From positions 434,001 through 498,000 of the forward strand of contig NZ_CP033917.1 in assembly GCF_003815655.1 (NCBI RefSeq): a stretch of 64,000 bases of DNA, in the 5' to 3' direction. The notes beneath the pieces were generated by a model that was not told where the DNA came from, did no database searches, and saw only the letters and a program-made list of their open reading frames with translations. Position numbers and translations under genes: made by a program. Positions 17,730 to 27,535 of the stretch are shown here, piece by piece (positions within the stretch are counted from its first letter, which is position 1; each line of letters begins with the position of its first letter). The stretch comes from Chryseobacterium sp. G0201 (lineage in GTDB: Bacteria > Bacteroidota > Bacteroidia > Flavobacteriales > Weeksellaceae).

Positions 17730-18340
17730 TTTTCAGCAAAGTTCTTTAGTAATTGAATTCCAAAATGGTGACTTTTTTCGGGATGGAACTGTGCTCCGAA
17801 AATATTCTTATGGTTAACTGCACTTGTAAAATTTATTCCGTAATCTGTTTCTGCAATAGAGTCCTGAGCATTATTACATTTGAAATAATAGCTATGTAAG
17901 AAATAGTATCTTGGATTTTCTTCAAGATCTTTTAGTAGAGGGGTATCTTTTACAATTTTAATATCATTCCAGCCCATATGTGGTAACGGAAGTCTGGCAG
18001 AAACTTGTGAAGCGTCAAATTTGTGAACATAAGCATCGATCCATCCTAATCCCGGAAGACTACCTTCATCACTACCTTTTGCCATCATCTGCATACCAAC
18101 ACATACACCAACAACAGGAATCTTTTGATTGATAACCAAATCGTTGACCTTATCTTTCATTCCAGAACCGTTAAATCTCTGCATAGCATAATCAAAATGC
18201 CCTACACCAGGAAGGATAAGCTTTGTAGCTCCTTCCAACTGATCTACTGTACTTGCTGTTTTTGCCTGAATATTAAGTTGCTTAAATATATTTAAAAAAG
18301 CATTAATATTTCCTACGCCATAATCTATAATCGTAACCAT
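17723..18340 (-). CDS. wbuY: HisH-like glutaminase subunit (WbuY type)
   Basis: 205 aa class I glutamine amidotransferase. Catalytic triad C80 (VVGVCVGMQ), H186 and E188 (AQFHPEKS). The start is placed at the ATG of MVTIIDYGVGN because HisH proteins begin exactly there; an upstream in-frame ATG at 18364 would add eight residues overlapping the previous gene. It releases ammonia from glutamine for sugar amidation with its HisF-like and WbuX-like neighbours, a set also known from Pseudomonas (wbpG-hisH2-hisF2) and E. coli (wbuXYZ). Confidence 0.88.
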   Translation of the reverse strand: MVTIIDYGVGNINAFLNIFKQLNIQAKTASTVDQLEGATKLILPGVGHFDYAMQRFNGSGMKDKVNDLVINQKIPVVGVCVGMQMMAKGSDEGSLPGLGWIDAYVHKFDASQVSARLPLPHMGWNDIKIVKDTPLLKDLEENPRYYFLHSYYFKCNNAQDSIAETDYGINFTSAVNHKNIFGAQFHPEKSHHFGIQLLKNFAEKC

Positions 18341-18341
18341 A

Positions 18342-19490
18342 TTATTTAAATGCTCTTTTTTCAAGACCTAACAGTTGCATTACTTTAGTTCCCAACTGTA
18401 TTAATTTATAATTATTCTTATAATCTTTAAATGACTTATTTGGACCATTAAAATATCCCCAAAGTTCGTCTACTGTAAAATCTAATTTTTTAGCAACATA
18501 TTCGAATTCCTTTATCAATTCGTCCTCAGGAAGCTCTGATCTAGAAACTCTGTCTAAAGCTGCTTCTCTCGTTAACTGACCGGTAAGAACTAAGCTTGAA
18601 AGGTGATTTTTTCTTTTATCGAATCCGAATTTTCTTGGTAACCAAAATGCTTCATAGAATCTTGTAAACCTAGACTCATGGTGCTTATGTTGATATCTTT
18701 GCCACCCGAATTTTTCTTCTAACAGATCTTCAGCTTCTTTTTTGATAAATCTTGTATGATCAAGAGGTTTAACAACTCTTACACCATTGATCAATCTATA
18801 CTGAATCTTATATTTAAAGATATCACATCTAGGAAATGTCTTCAATTTTTTCTCACCAAACTTTTTATGAATATCATTTACATATTTCATATCAGTTTGA
18901 TAGTAAGCTCCCCAATGAAGAGGTTCACGAACACATTCTGTAGAGAAATTACCTCCTGTTAAAATATATTTAATGCCATTTTTGGCGCAATAGTTATAAA
19001 GTGATGAGAAAAATACTAAATCCTGAGGTGTATCAATATCAGGAACCTGAGACTTAATGAATGCTCTTTGAAGATCTTTCATTTCTTCCCAATTGATAAC
19101 ATCAGTGTAAAGATCTAATCCTAAACCATCCACAAGATTTTTAATATTATTGGTCGAAACATCAGAGTTCCATCCTGCATCTACATGGTAAAGCATCGGT
19201 CTTAAACCCCATTTTTCAACGGCCAAATATACAAGATATGAGCTATCCAGACCTCCGGAAATACCTATGATACAGTCATAATCTTTTCCTTGTCCTTCAG
19301 CTTTTATTTTATCAATTACTTTTTGAATTTCTTTTTCTCCCTGCTCATTAGGATGCCAGTTTGGCAAAATGTTGTCATAATAATTACTACAATAATCGCA
19401 CACTCCTTTGTCGTCGAATATAATAGTTTCATCTGTGGTATCCATGATACAATTTACACAGATTTGAACAGGTTTTTTCGAATTATCCAT
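18342..19490 (-). CDS. wbuX: N-acetyl sugar amidotransferase (WbuX/WbpG/PseA family)
   Basis: 382 aa. Four cysteines C11, C14, C31 and C34 form a probable zinc ribbon at the N-terminus. A PP-loop SGGLDS lies at 78-83, showing an ATP-pyrophosphatase ligase. The family activates an N-acetyl (or carboxyl) group of a nucleotide sugar and adds ammonia supplied by the HisH/HisF-like pair, giving an acetamidino or amide group. First gene of a tight block with hisH and hisF, preceded by a 230-base non-coding gap in the locus. Confidence 0.9.
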   Translation of the reverse strand: MDNSKKPVQICVNCIMDTTDETIIFDDKGVCDYCSNYYDNILPNWHPNEQGEKEIQKVIDKIKAEGQGKDYDCIIGISGGLDSSYLVYLAVEKWGLRPMLYHVDAGWNSDVSTNNIKNLVDGLGLDLYTDVINWEEMKDLQRAFIKSQVPDIDTPQDLVFFSSLYNYCAKNGIKYILTGGNFSTECVREPLHWGAYYQTDMKYVNDIHKKFGEKKLKTFPRCDIFKYKIQYRLINGVRVVKPLDHTRFIKKEAEDLLEEKFGWQRYQHKHHESRFTRFYEAFWLPRKFGFDKRKNHLSSLVLTGQLTREAALDRVSRSELPEDELIKEFEYVAKKLDFTVDELWGYFNGPNKSFKDYKNNYKLIQLGTKVMQLLGLEKRAFK

Positions 19491-19720
19491 CTTTGAATTT
19501 TAATTTGCTAATATACAAAAGTTAAACCACACGTTTAATTGTTTATTTTTTTCCGATATTAAAAAATATCTATATTTTATTTTCATTAAGACCATATCAT
19601 TAATACAATCTTTTAATCAAGAATTATTTCTTATAATTTTTTATATAATTGCTTCGCCTGTTTAATAACAAAAATAAATTTTACAAAAGGTATTTTAATA
19701 AAATTAATACTTACCAGACA

Positions 19721-21169
19721 CTATCTTATTACTCTATTTTTCTGAATAATATTAATAGCTGGTATTTCCTGTTTAAAATGAATAAGCTGATTAGGTGTTT
19801 TGGAATTACCTATAATTTCATTATTTTGGACTGTATTATTTTTGAGTTTATTTCCGACGTACTTTCTTGACAAATCTTTATCAGTAGCCACAAAATAAAG
19901 GATGTCTTTATCTGAATAGAATTTATTATTAGATACTGTAAAATTATTTCCTGTATCTATATTTTTATACTTATCGCCCCGAAGCTGATCTTTGATGTAT
20001 TGTAACGAAGTGTTTTCGAAATATCCTTTAATAACTACCTCTCCAATATTTCTAAAAGTGTTGTCAGAAATTAATACATCATTCATATTGATGAAATAAG
20101 CTCCCGATTTTTTTACATTTTGGACAGTGTTGTTTATAAACTTTGAACCAAAACTGTAATCACTTATGATCCCATACATACCTGAGCTATCAATATAATT
20201 ATTAGAAACTGTAGCACCTGGTGACAGACTTACGGAAATAGCTCCGGGACTTAATGTTTCTGATTTATCTGAATTTCTTAAAGTATTATATAATTTATTA
20301 TCAGAAATTCTAGCATTGTTTGAAGTCATTAGGTATATTCCCATACCTTTTACGGTGACATTATTACCTACTTCTCCAATATTTCGTATTTCATTTCCTA
20401 TAATTTGTGTGTTATTCATGGTTGTCCCATCAATATCTGATTCATAGGTAATAATACCATAAGCAATACAATTAGATATCTTATTATTTCTGATTATATT
20501 ATTATTGCCATGCGAAATAAAACCTATTCCTACTTTCAATACATCATTTCCACTAATTGTGTTATTTTCGATGACATTATTATCATGCATGTAGTTTTTA
20601 CCTGAATATCCTAACATTATTGCAGATTCATCACCATTTTTAGAGATATTAAAAACATGATTGATAAATTTATTATTTCTAACTATATTATTAGAACATC
20701 CTTTATTAGATGAAGCAGGCATAAAAAGAATACCATTCCCACTTATAGCATCAAAAGTATTATTTAAAATATTAGCATTTGAAACTCCACTCAACAAAAT
20801 ACCATAACCTGAGTAAAAATCTGCTGCACTTTTCCCGTTTCCTTTTATATAAGCATTTTGCAATGTAAAATTATCGTGACGAACAAAAAATCCCGTATTC
20901 CTATTATTAGTGAAATTGACAATACTTCCCTTGTCGAAAACTACAGAGGTATGAGATCTTTTTGTGGTAAGCGCATTACTTATAAAATAGTCTCCCTTTT
21001 TTACTATAATCTTTAAAAATTTTCCAGTGTTATTATTCATTGCATCCTGAAAAATATTAGTATCATCATTTGCTTTCGACTTCGTGATCTTTACAACCAC
21101 TGTATCACGAGACTGCCCAAACAGATAATTTGAAAAGATAAATATTAAAAATATGATTACATTTTTCAT
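19721..21169 (-). CDS. Secreted right-handed parallel beta-helix protein
   Basis: 482 aa with a signal peptide (residues 1-19, cut near LFGQS). From about residue 70 there are at least ten turns of the Asn-rich beta-helix pattern (for example NNIIRNNKISN, NARISDNKLYNT, NATVSNNYIDSS), as in pectate lyases, alginate epimerases and phage depolymerases. No specific catalytic motif is recognised. It lies inside the polysaccharide locus and shares one base with the glycosyltransferase before it, so the likely substrate is the polymer itself: trimming, C5-epimerisation or de-acetylation during export. Confidence 0.82.
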   Translation of the reverse strand: MKNVIIFLIFIFSNYLFGQSRDTVVVKITKSKANDDTNIFQDAMNNNTGKFLKIIVKKGDYFISNALTTKRSHTSVVFDKGSIVNFTNNRNTGFFVRHDNFTLQNAYIKGNGKSAADFYSGYGILLSGVSNANILNNTFDAISGNGILFMPASSNKGCSNNIVRNNKFINHVFNISKNGDESAIMLGYSGKNYMHDNNVIENNTISGNDVLKVGIGFISHGNNNIIRNNKISNCIAYGIITYESDIDGTTMNNTQIIGNEIRNIGEVGNNVTVKGMGIYLMTSNNARISDNKLYNTLRNSDKSETLSPGAISVSLSPGATVSNNYIDSSGMYGIISDYSFGSKFINNTVQNVKKSGAYFINMNDVLISDNTFRNIGEVVIKGYFENTSLQYIKDQLRGDKYKNIDTGNNFTVSNNKFYSDKDILYFVATDKDLSRKYVGNKLKNNTVQNNEIIGNSKTPNQLIHFKQEIPAINIIQKNRVIR

Positions 21170-22263
21170 TACGATCTTTCATTAAATATTTTCATAATCT
21201 TTTGCTGATAAATGGAGGTTCTATATTTTTCCAGAGCTTCATTTCTGTTATGAAAAGCAATACTTTTAAGGTTTTCCTTTTCAGAAATCAATTTTTTAAG
21301 TGCATTCACTAAAGATGGTATGGATTTTTTTTCAACCACAAACCCATTCTCATTATCTTTAGATATAAAAGGTATTCCGCTGTGATTACTTGTAATGACA
21401 ACACATCCTGTGGCATATCCTTCTAAAATACTTATAGGCTGACCTTCAAATGGATAATATGTTGGTAAACAGAATACATGGCTTTTACAGTAAAGCTTTC
21501 TTTTTTCATCGCCATCAATAAATTTTCCTAAATAATTAAATCCAGCATTTTTACTTATTTTTTCTAAAAATGTTTTTTCACTGTCTTCATTTTCAAAACC
21601 GCCTACAAAACTTATTTTTATTTGTTTTTGCTCTTCTTCTGTAAGTTCCAAATAAGCATCAGCTAATTCATTATATCCTTTTCCTGGAATAAGATTGCTC
21701 AAGTATAATAATTGAATCGGTTCTGTATTCAAAAATTTATGTTCTATTTCTTCATCCGAAACAAAAAGAAAATCCTCTGCAAAGTTAGGAACTATATGAA
21801 TTTTATTTTCAGGGATAACTCTTTTAAAGCTTTCATAATTAATAGGTCCTTCTACAATTACTCCGGCTAGCTTTTTCATAAATCTGGCGTTCATATTTTT
21901 CTGCCAGCCTGTACCTGAAAGAATTTCTTTCATTCCAGCACCGCCAAGCATATGGATATAGGTTTTACTTAAATCCTTTTTACACAGATTATAAATAGCC
22001 AGATCTCTCATATTTCCAGCAAAAGATTCAGCTAAGGAAAGGTAAATAATATCATTACTATTTCTTTTCTTCTTTACATCTTTAAGTATATCAAATATTT
22101 CGAAAAATCTTCCGAAAGAATTAACACCATTTTTTAAGCTTGATTTACTTAAATTTACAATTTTCACATCATGTTCCTCTACCAACGCATCCAATAAAAC
22201 CTTTGAAGCTTTACTTTGACCATTAATAGGAGGCGGAACAGGTGCTATAAATAAAATTTTCAT
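21169..22263 (-). CDS. Glycosyltransferase family 4
   Basis: 364 aa GT-B protein. N-terminal FIAPVPPPINGQSKAS (acceptor domain glycine loop), donor domain from LLYLSNLIPGKGYNEL, and the C-terminal PTYYPFEGQPISILEGYATGC with the E-x7-E type acidic pair of retaining GT4 enzymes. It adds one sugar of the repeat unit at the cytoplasmic face. Overlaps the upstream epimerase by 4 bases (ATGA). Donor and acceptor unknown. Confidence 0.87.
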   Translation of the reverse strand: MKILFIAPVPPPINGQSKASKVLLDALVEEHDVKIVNLSKSSLKNGVNSFGRFFEIFDILKDVKKKRNSNDIIYLSLAESFAGNMRDLAIYNLCKKDLSKTYIHMLGGAGMKEILSGTGWQKNMNARFMKKLAGVIVEGPINYESFKRVIPENKIHIVPNFAEDFLFVSDEEIEHKFLNTEPIQLLYLSNLIPGKGYNELADAYLELTEEEQKQIKISFVGGFENEDSEKTFLEKISKNAGFNYLGKFIDGDEKRKLYCKSHVFCLPTYYPFEGQPISILEGYATGCVVITSNHSGIPFISKDNENGFVVEKKSIPSLVNALKKLISEKENLKSIAFHNRNEALEKYRTSIYQQKIMKIFNERS

Positions 22264-23204
22264 AATTGATTTTCAGATTTTATCCATTCCCATACACTAA
22301 GAAGACCATCTTCTATATTAGTCTCTCTATACCAACCTATTTCCTGATTTATTTTTGAAGTGTCTAATACACTATAGTCACAATCAAAATTACGAGAGGT
22401 TTTATGGTTCAACTTCAGTTTTTCTCCTGTTATATTTTCTATTTTATTTAAAATCTCTTTAATAGAAATACCCTCTTTGCTTCCAACATTGTAGAAAGAA
22501 ATATTTTCCGATGCTGTATTATTATTTAAAAAATTTTCAACTGCATTGGCAAGATCTTTAACATAAATAAAATCACGAATAACTCTTCCTTCATCGTAAA
22601 GATCCAAAACAAGATTACTTTTTATGGCTTTAAATGCAAATCCTATAATACCTTGAGGTTTTACTAGATTTTGATAAGGACCATAGACATTTGAAGGTCT
22701 TAAAACAACCGTCTCAAAAGATTTATTTTTTGTGATATATTCTATATATTTTTCGGCAACTGATTTCGAAAGTCCATAGTTTGATATCGGTTTTTGAGCA
22801 TGATCTTCTTTAATTGGTGTATGCTCTGTTGTGTCACCATAGACTGTTCCACCTGAAGAGAGATATATAAATTTTTTAAGATTTTTTAAACCATCAGCTT
22901 TTTCTAAAAATTTCACTATTGGAGAAACATTTAAAGCAAAATCATCAACAAGGCTTTCATCCTGTGTAGAAGGTACAGAAGCATGCACAAGCCAAATTAC
23001 ATACTCTGCTTTCTCGGTTACATTTAAAAGTTCTTTCGTGTGATGTATATCTACTGCAACAAATTCAATATCAGGATTTTCAGCAGCCTGTTTTTTTATA
23101 CTATGATCAACAACAATAACTCTATACCCTTTGTCTAAAAAGTATGATGTAAAGTTTTTTCCTACAAACCCATTTCCTCCTACTATTGCTATTGTCTGCT
23201 TCAT
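22260..23204 (-). CDS. NAD-dependent sugar epimerase/dehydratase
   Basis: 314 aa extended SDR: GGNGFVGKNF at the N-terminus, LSSGGTVYGD, catalytic Tyr-Lys in NYGLSKSVAEKY, and RPSNVYGPYQ. Related to UDP-glucose/UDP-GlcNAc 4-epimerases (Gne, WbpP). It could supply UDP-GalNAc for the UDP-HexNAc 6-dehydrogenase of the same locus, which is an inference. Three bases after the FkbM gene. Confidence 0.83.
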   Translation of the reverse strand: MKQTIAIVGGNGFVGKNFTSYFLDKGYRVIVVDHSIKKQAAENPDIEFVAVDIHHTKELLNVTEKAEYVIWLVHASVPSTQDESLVDDFALNVSPIVKFLEKADGLKNLKKFIYLSSGGTVYGDTTEHTPIKEDHAQKPISNYGLSKSVAEKYIEYITKNKSFETVVLRPSNVYGPYQNLVKPQGIIGFAFKAIKSNLVLDLYDEGRVIRDFIYVKDLANAVENFLNNNTASENISFYNVGSKEGISIKEILNKIENITGEKLKLNHKTSRNFDCDYSVLDTSKINQEIGWYRETNIEDGLLSVWEWIKSENQL

Positions 23205-23207
23205 AAT

Positions 23208-23903
23208 TTAAATTTTTATAAATGATAATTCTTCCATTCCCCTAGAAACTCCGAATAATTTATATCCGTAACTGTTTAATGTATTTATTAATGTCTTTGT
23301 TTTTTCTTTACCATCAGGGAAGAAACGCTCATGAATTTCAATTAATATCTGATCTATTTCTACGGGTGCAGACAAAATACTATCAAGCACTTTATATTCT
23401 GACCCTTCGATGTCTATTTTCAAAATATCTATTTTCTTATGACCCAATTCTTTTACAACATCGGTAAGGCATTTCATTGGGGCTTTTACCGTTTTTTTAT
23501 AATCCACATTGATCTGATTTATAACGCTTCCTGAAACATAGTCGTCATTTTTAGGAAGTAAAAACTCTACAATTCCAGATTTTTCGTCAATACCATAGGG
23601 GTGAAAAATAAATTCAATAGGATTTTTTCTGTTTTCTACCCATTTTATAGACTTCGGTGTCGGATCAAAAGCAAATACTTTACAGCCAAATTTATTAATT
23701 AATGCTTCGTCAAAAGAAATATCTTCACCCACTCCAAAAGAATAAATGATTGAATTTTTATTTAGTTTCTCGGTACTGATATAAAATCCGCCATAATCAT
23801 TACCGTACCATTGATGTGGTACATTAATTGATTTTTTAACGTTAAATATTTTTCCTAAAGCAACTTTAAACTTTGTTTTAAGGCTTGTAATTATTTTTCT
23901 CAT
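23208..23903 (-). CDS. FkbM family methyltransferase
   Basis: 231 aa. The SAM-dependent FkbM domain shows IYSFGVGEDISFDEALINKFG, AFDPTPKS and the family signature KIDILKIDIEGSEYKVLDSIL. It probably O-methylates a sugar of the repeat unit; several capsule loci carry such a gene. A 52-base gap separates it from the upstream glycosyltransferase. Target position unknown. Confidence 0.85.
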   Translation of the reverse strand: MRKIITSLKTKFKVALGKIFNVKKSINVPHQWYGNDYGGFYISTEKLNKNSIIYSFGVGEDISFDEALINKFGCKVFAFDPTPKSIKWVENRKNPIEFIFHPYGIDEKSGIVEFLLPKNDDYVSGSVINQINVDYKKTVKAPMKCLTDVVKELGHKKIDILKIDIEGSEYKVLDSILSAPVEIDQILIEIHERFFPDGKEKTKTLINTLNSYGYKLFGVSRGMEELSFIKI

Positions 23904-23955
23904 TGATGTTTATTTTTTTTATTTTGTTTGCAATTGATTCAACAAAATACAAATT

Positions 23956-25086
23956 TTAAATATCTCGAGCAGAAATCATTAAAAACCTCTCTACCATTTT
24001 ATTTACATTAAATTTTTCCTGTACCGTTTTTTTAGCATTTAGCCCCAACTGTTCTGTCATTTGCTCATTTTCGAGGCAAAATATAACTTTTTCGACTAAA
24101 TTTAGATAATTATCTTTTTCATAAGTGATAGAATTCTTCCCTTCAACAAGAGCGCTGAATTCCGGACCATGAAAATGATAGTCACTATGCGTTATAATTG
24201 GAAGTCCATAGCCATATGCATGCAATATGCTTAATCCTATTGCTGCAGGATGAATCATTACAGAAGCTGTAAGAAACCAAGGTGCAAGTTTTGCTTCTTC
24301 ATAAATTTCGCCTAAGAAAATCACATTTTCTCCCAGTCCTTTTTCATTTACAATTTTCTCTAAATTTTGTCTTTGATCACCATCACCAATAACATACCAC
24401 TTTACATCAGGTATAGCATTCAAGACTTCTGGAAAATGTTCTAAGAACTTATCTAATTCATTTTTCTGAATAAGCCTTGTACAAGAAAGAATAACTTTTT
24501 TTCCATAGACAGAATTTTCTTTCTGCCATTCTTCAAGTTGTTCTTTAGTCCATTTTGCTATTACATTTTCAATTTTCTCCTGATCAAGACCATTATTCAT
24601 ACCAATACAAATGCCTGTATACCCTTTTTCTTTAAAAATTTCTACTTCTTTATCATTATAGGTAAACACTCTTTTAAACTTTTTGGTCCAATTCAATCTG
24701 ATATTTTCAGTAAACGAATTAGCTTTGTATGAATGTATCATACTCCATAATATCACTTTATCCGGTTTTAAAAATCTAAAAAGATTAGCAAGAATAAAGT
24801 GAGAGAAATATCTTGGATTGCCATCAATAAATACTGTATCATAATTTTTTAATAGTCTAAAAAATGGCAAAAACTGAATATTCATTTTTTCATTAAAAAA
24901 ATCAATAAATTTCACGACAATTACATTTTTAGAATATTTATCATGTATTGTTTTCAGTTTTGTATTGGGTATATTTTTCTGACAATAGATTGTAATATCC
25001 GTATCTTCATTTTTAAGTAACTTATTATAAAACCCTTCTCTGTAAGATGGGATTATATTCGTTACAATTGCAATTTTTTTCTTCAT
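23956..25086 (-). CDS. Glycosyltransferase family 4
   Basis: 376 aa GT-B protein: N-terminal IVTNIIPSYREGFYNKLL, donor domain from VILSCTRLIQKNEL, FLGEIYEEAKLAPWFLTASVMIHP and LGLSILHAYGYGLPIITH in the C-terminal half (the shifted EGxP-like region reads LSILHAYGYG). Third glycosyltransferase of the locus. Shares a base with the polymerase gene before it. Confidence 0.85.
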   Translation of the reverse strand: MKKKIAIVTNIIPSYREGFYNKLLKNEDTDITIYCQKNIPNTKLKTIHDKYSKNVIVVKFIDFFNEKMNIQFLPFFRLLKNYDTVFIDGNPRYFSHFILANLFRFLKPDKVILWSMIHSYKANSFTENIRLNWTKKFKRVFTYNDKEVEIFKEKGYTGICIGMNNGLDQEKIENVIAKWTKEQLEEWQKENSVYGKKVILSCTRLIQKNELDKFLEHFPEVLNAIPDVKWYVIGDGDQRQNLEKIVNEKGLGENVIFLGEIYEEAKLAPWFLTASVMIHPAAIGLSILHAYGYGLPIITHSDYHFHGPEFSALVEGKNSITYEKDNYLNLVEKVIFCLENEQMTEQLGLNAKKTVQEKFNVNKMVERFLMISARDI

Positions 25087-26318
25087 CAGGATTTATATAG
25101 ATATAGATAAATATTAAGGAATAAAAAGCCTCCAGATAATAAGCTGGTAAAAAGCCCAACATTCAGGATAATAAATGAAAATGAAATAAAAACAAGTCCT
25201 ACAAGTAATGAATTTTTACTGTCCACCAAAGATTTGGTGTATAACATATACAATCCTACAATTATAGAAATAATAATAACACCAAGCATCCCTAGACTGG
25301 CAATACCATCGGTAGCTAAAAAGTTTGCATTCGCATTATTATCCGACTCAAAGAAATAGGAGCTTACTACAAACCCTAAATCCTGATCGTAAGGATAATT
25401 ATTCGTTATAAAGTTAACAATATTGATGTGTGAATAATAGGTATATGGGTTTTCCTTAAAAAACTCATTATACTGATATGTTAATAATCCGGAAATACCA
25501 AATGTTCTCATCAGGATTACCGCCGAAATCATAAAATATTGAGCAGGAAGCCAATATGCTATCAAACAAAGCAATGAAAAAACACCTGTTAATGCTTTAA
25601 AAATATCTTTTCCTCTTTTTTTTATGTAATATAAAAATATTATTAAAAACGGTATAAACAAAGCGATCTTACTTGCATTAATACCATATACAAAGATCAC
25701 AGACAAAGTACCAAATATGAGTATTTTCTTATTCTTATTCACCAATCCTATAGCAACAAGTACAGGACCTATAAAATAGGTGAGCCAAAGTGTAAAATAC
25801 CCGCCTATAACCGATGAGTTTGAACCTTTTTCTCTTTGTGAATAAACATCTTCAAAGGATACAAAACTATAAGTATCTCTAAATTCTATAAATAAAACAG
25901 CAATAATAAAAAGAGTAAAAACAATCAGGATTTCTTTTTTAGGAGGTTTTAGATTTAGCTTTTTAATTTTTAATTTTCTTAATCCTGCAATTTTAAACAT
26001 TATCACAAATCCTATCAAAAAAGGTAACTGATTAATAATAATATCCCATTCTGTTCCGTAATGATTCAAAAATGTGATCATAATAGGAACATATAAAAGC
26101 AAGTAAAAAATTGTATATAAAACTTCTAAAAAAAAGTAATTACTTAAGTCTTTTTTTACAAATATAGGTAAGCAGATAAATAAAAACGTCTGAATAAATG
26201 AAACAGCACTAAACCCTTCATTCATATAACCTGCATATGAAAAAACACCATATAAAAAGTTAATATGAATAAACTGATATATTAATGAATATATAATAAT
26301 ATATACTACATTCTTCAT
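25086..26318 (-). CDS. wzy: Oligosaccharide repeat-unit polymerase (Wzy-like)
   Basis: 410 aa with eleven or more hydrophobic segments. A cytosol/periplasm loop has RDTYSFVSFEDVYSQREKG, followed by GPVLVAIGLV and GINASKIALFIPFLIIFLYYIKKRG, an arrangement seen in Wzy-type polymerases lacking the Wzy_C motif. It directly follows the flippase gene (ATGA overlap), the classic wzx-wzy pair. Wzy proteins are poorly conserved, so the call rests on topology and position. Confidence 0.78.
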   Translation of the reverse strand: MKNVVYIIIYSLIYQFIHINFLYGVFSYAGYMNEGFSAVSFIQTFLFICLPIFVKKDLSNYFFLEVLYTIFYLLLYVPIMITFLNHYGTEWDIIINQLPFLIGFVIMFKIAGLRKLKIKKLNLKPPKKEILIVFTLFIIAVLFIEFRDTYSFVSFEDVYSQREKGSNSSVIGGYFTLWLTYFIGPVLVAIGLVNKNKKILIFGTLSVIFVYGINASKIALFIPFLIIFLYYIKKRGKDIFKALTGVFSLLCLIAYWLPAQYFMISAVILMRTFGISGLLTYQYNEFFKENPYTYYSHINIVNFITNNYPYDQDLGFVVSSYFFESDNNANANFLATDGIASLGMLGVIIISIIVGLYMLYTKSLVDSKNSLLVGLVFISFSFIILNVGLFTSLLSGGFLFLNIYLYLYKS

Positions 26319-27535
26319 TTCTGCATTTTTAGTATTTGATAAAACCTATAACAAGAATAAAAACTCACCACAAATAATGCGGCAGATAAAAATATAACAA
26401 ATAAGCTAAATTCTATCTTAAAAATAAATGCTGCTGCATATACTAAAACAGTAGTAACCAGTTGAAGTATATTTTGGGATAAAAGAATTTTATTTTTCTT
26501 GAAAACTAATGCTAAATTACTAAACGGTTGAAAAAACAACTGACTGATAGAATATGGTATTAAATAAATAGATATTGGTAAAACACCCATCCATTTACTC
26601 ATATCAATAAACAACGGTATATATTTTATAACTAATATTAAAATCGGAAAACAAAAGATCGTAAGCAAGATAAGTATCAGAAACAATTTTCGTGTTTGTA
26701 GCTTTATTGCTTCAAAATCATTGTCAAAATAGAGTTTTGCTATCTGTGCTCTGTATATTGATGAAGCAACAGAACCTATAACTATGGATGGTAACATCAA
26801 TATCCTAAGTGAAAATGAAAAAAGACCTACATTGTTCTTATCAAATAGATAACCTATAAAGATAGGGTTACAATATGCTAATAATATATTGGCAACAGAA
26901 CTTGGCAATACATATTTAGGAAAGTCTAAATGTTGCTTAAATAAATCTTTATAGAAACTTATTTTTTTAAAGAAGAGAGTATATCCTTTTCTCTGTACGC
27001 TTATGACATAAATTATTAATAAAATGACATTTGAAATTACATAAGAAGATAAAATAACTTCGCCATTATTTTTCGTTAAAAATAATAAAATAATCAAATT
27101 TAAAATTGAAAATATCAACGGATTCAAACCATTGAGAAAATGCTCTTCTTTATACAGTAGGAATTGTTGAAAGCAGGCATTAATTGATACTGTATTCGAC
27201 AATAACAGGATATATAAAAAATATATATTAAAATCGTAAAGTGAAGTTGAGAGGCCAATGACAGAAAATAACAGATTAAATATCATACTTACCAAAATGG
27301 TAAGATTACTTTTATCATTAGCTTCTTTCGAATCTCTTGACAAGGGTATTGAAAGCTCGTATTTAAGAGTTGCAAATGAACCGATAATTGAGCCTATTGA
27401 AAAATAATAACTAAACTGTCCAAAAGCCGCCGGAGTAAACTTTTTTATTATATAAAAAGTTGTAATGATTGTTACGACCTGAGCTAAACCACTTCCAACA
27501 TAAAAATATAATGACTTTGTGTTATACAACCTCAT
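26315..27535 (-). CDS. wzx: Wzx-type lipid-linked oligosaccharide flippase
   Basis: 406 aa, about 12 membrane helices, polysaccharide-synthase/MATE-like type. The N-terminus YFYVGSGLAQVVTIITTFYII...FTPAAFGQFSYYFSIGSIIGSFATLKYELSIPL is characteristic. It moves the undecaprenyl-linked repeat unit to the periplasm. Start codon lies 14 bases inside the acetyltransferase gene. Confidence 0.88.
   Translation of the reverse strand: MRLYNTKSLYFYVGSGLAQVVTIITTFYIIKKFTPAAFGQFSYYFSIGSIIGSFATLKYELSIPLSRDSKEANDKSNLTILVSMIFNLLFSVIGLSTSLYDFNIYFLYILLLSNTVSINACFQQFLLYKEEHFLNGLNPLIFSILNLIILLFLTKNNGEVILSSYVISNVILLIIYVISVQRKGYTLFFKKISFYKDLFKQHLDFPKYVLPSSVANILLAYCNPIFIGYLFDKNNVGLFSFSLRILMLPSIVIGSVASSIYRAQIAKLYFDNDFEAIKLQTRKLFLILILLTIFCFPILILVIKYIPLFIDMSKWMGVLPISIYLIPYSISQLFFQPFSNLALVFKKNKILLSQNILQLVTTVLVYAAAFIFKIEFSLFVIFLSAALFVVSFYSCYRFYQILKMQK

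Noticed and set aside
16959..18340. Histidine biosynthesis genes hisH and hisF
   Set aside because: The position beside WbuX in a polysaccharide locus, absence of other his genes and loss of D11 in the HisF-like protein point to sugar amidation.
18341..18364. Longer HisH-like protein beginning MKKEHLNN
   Set aside because: HisH proteins begin with the hydrophobic strand then DYG; the ATG at 18340 gives exactly that with a 1-base gap to wbuX.
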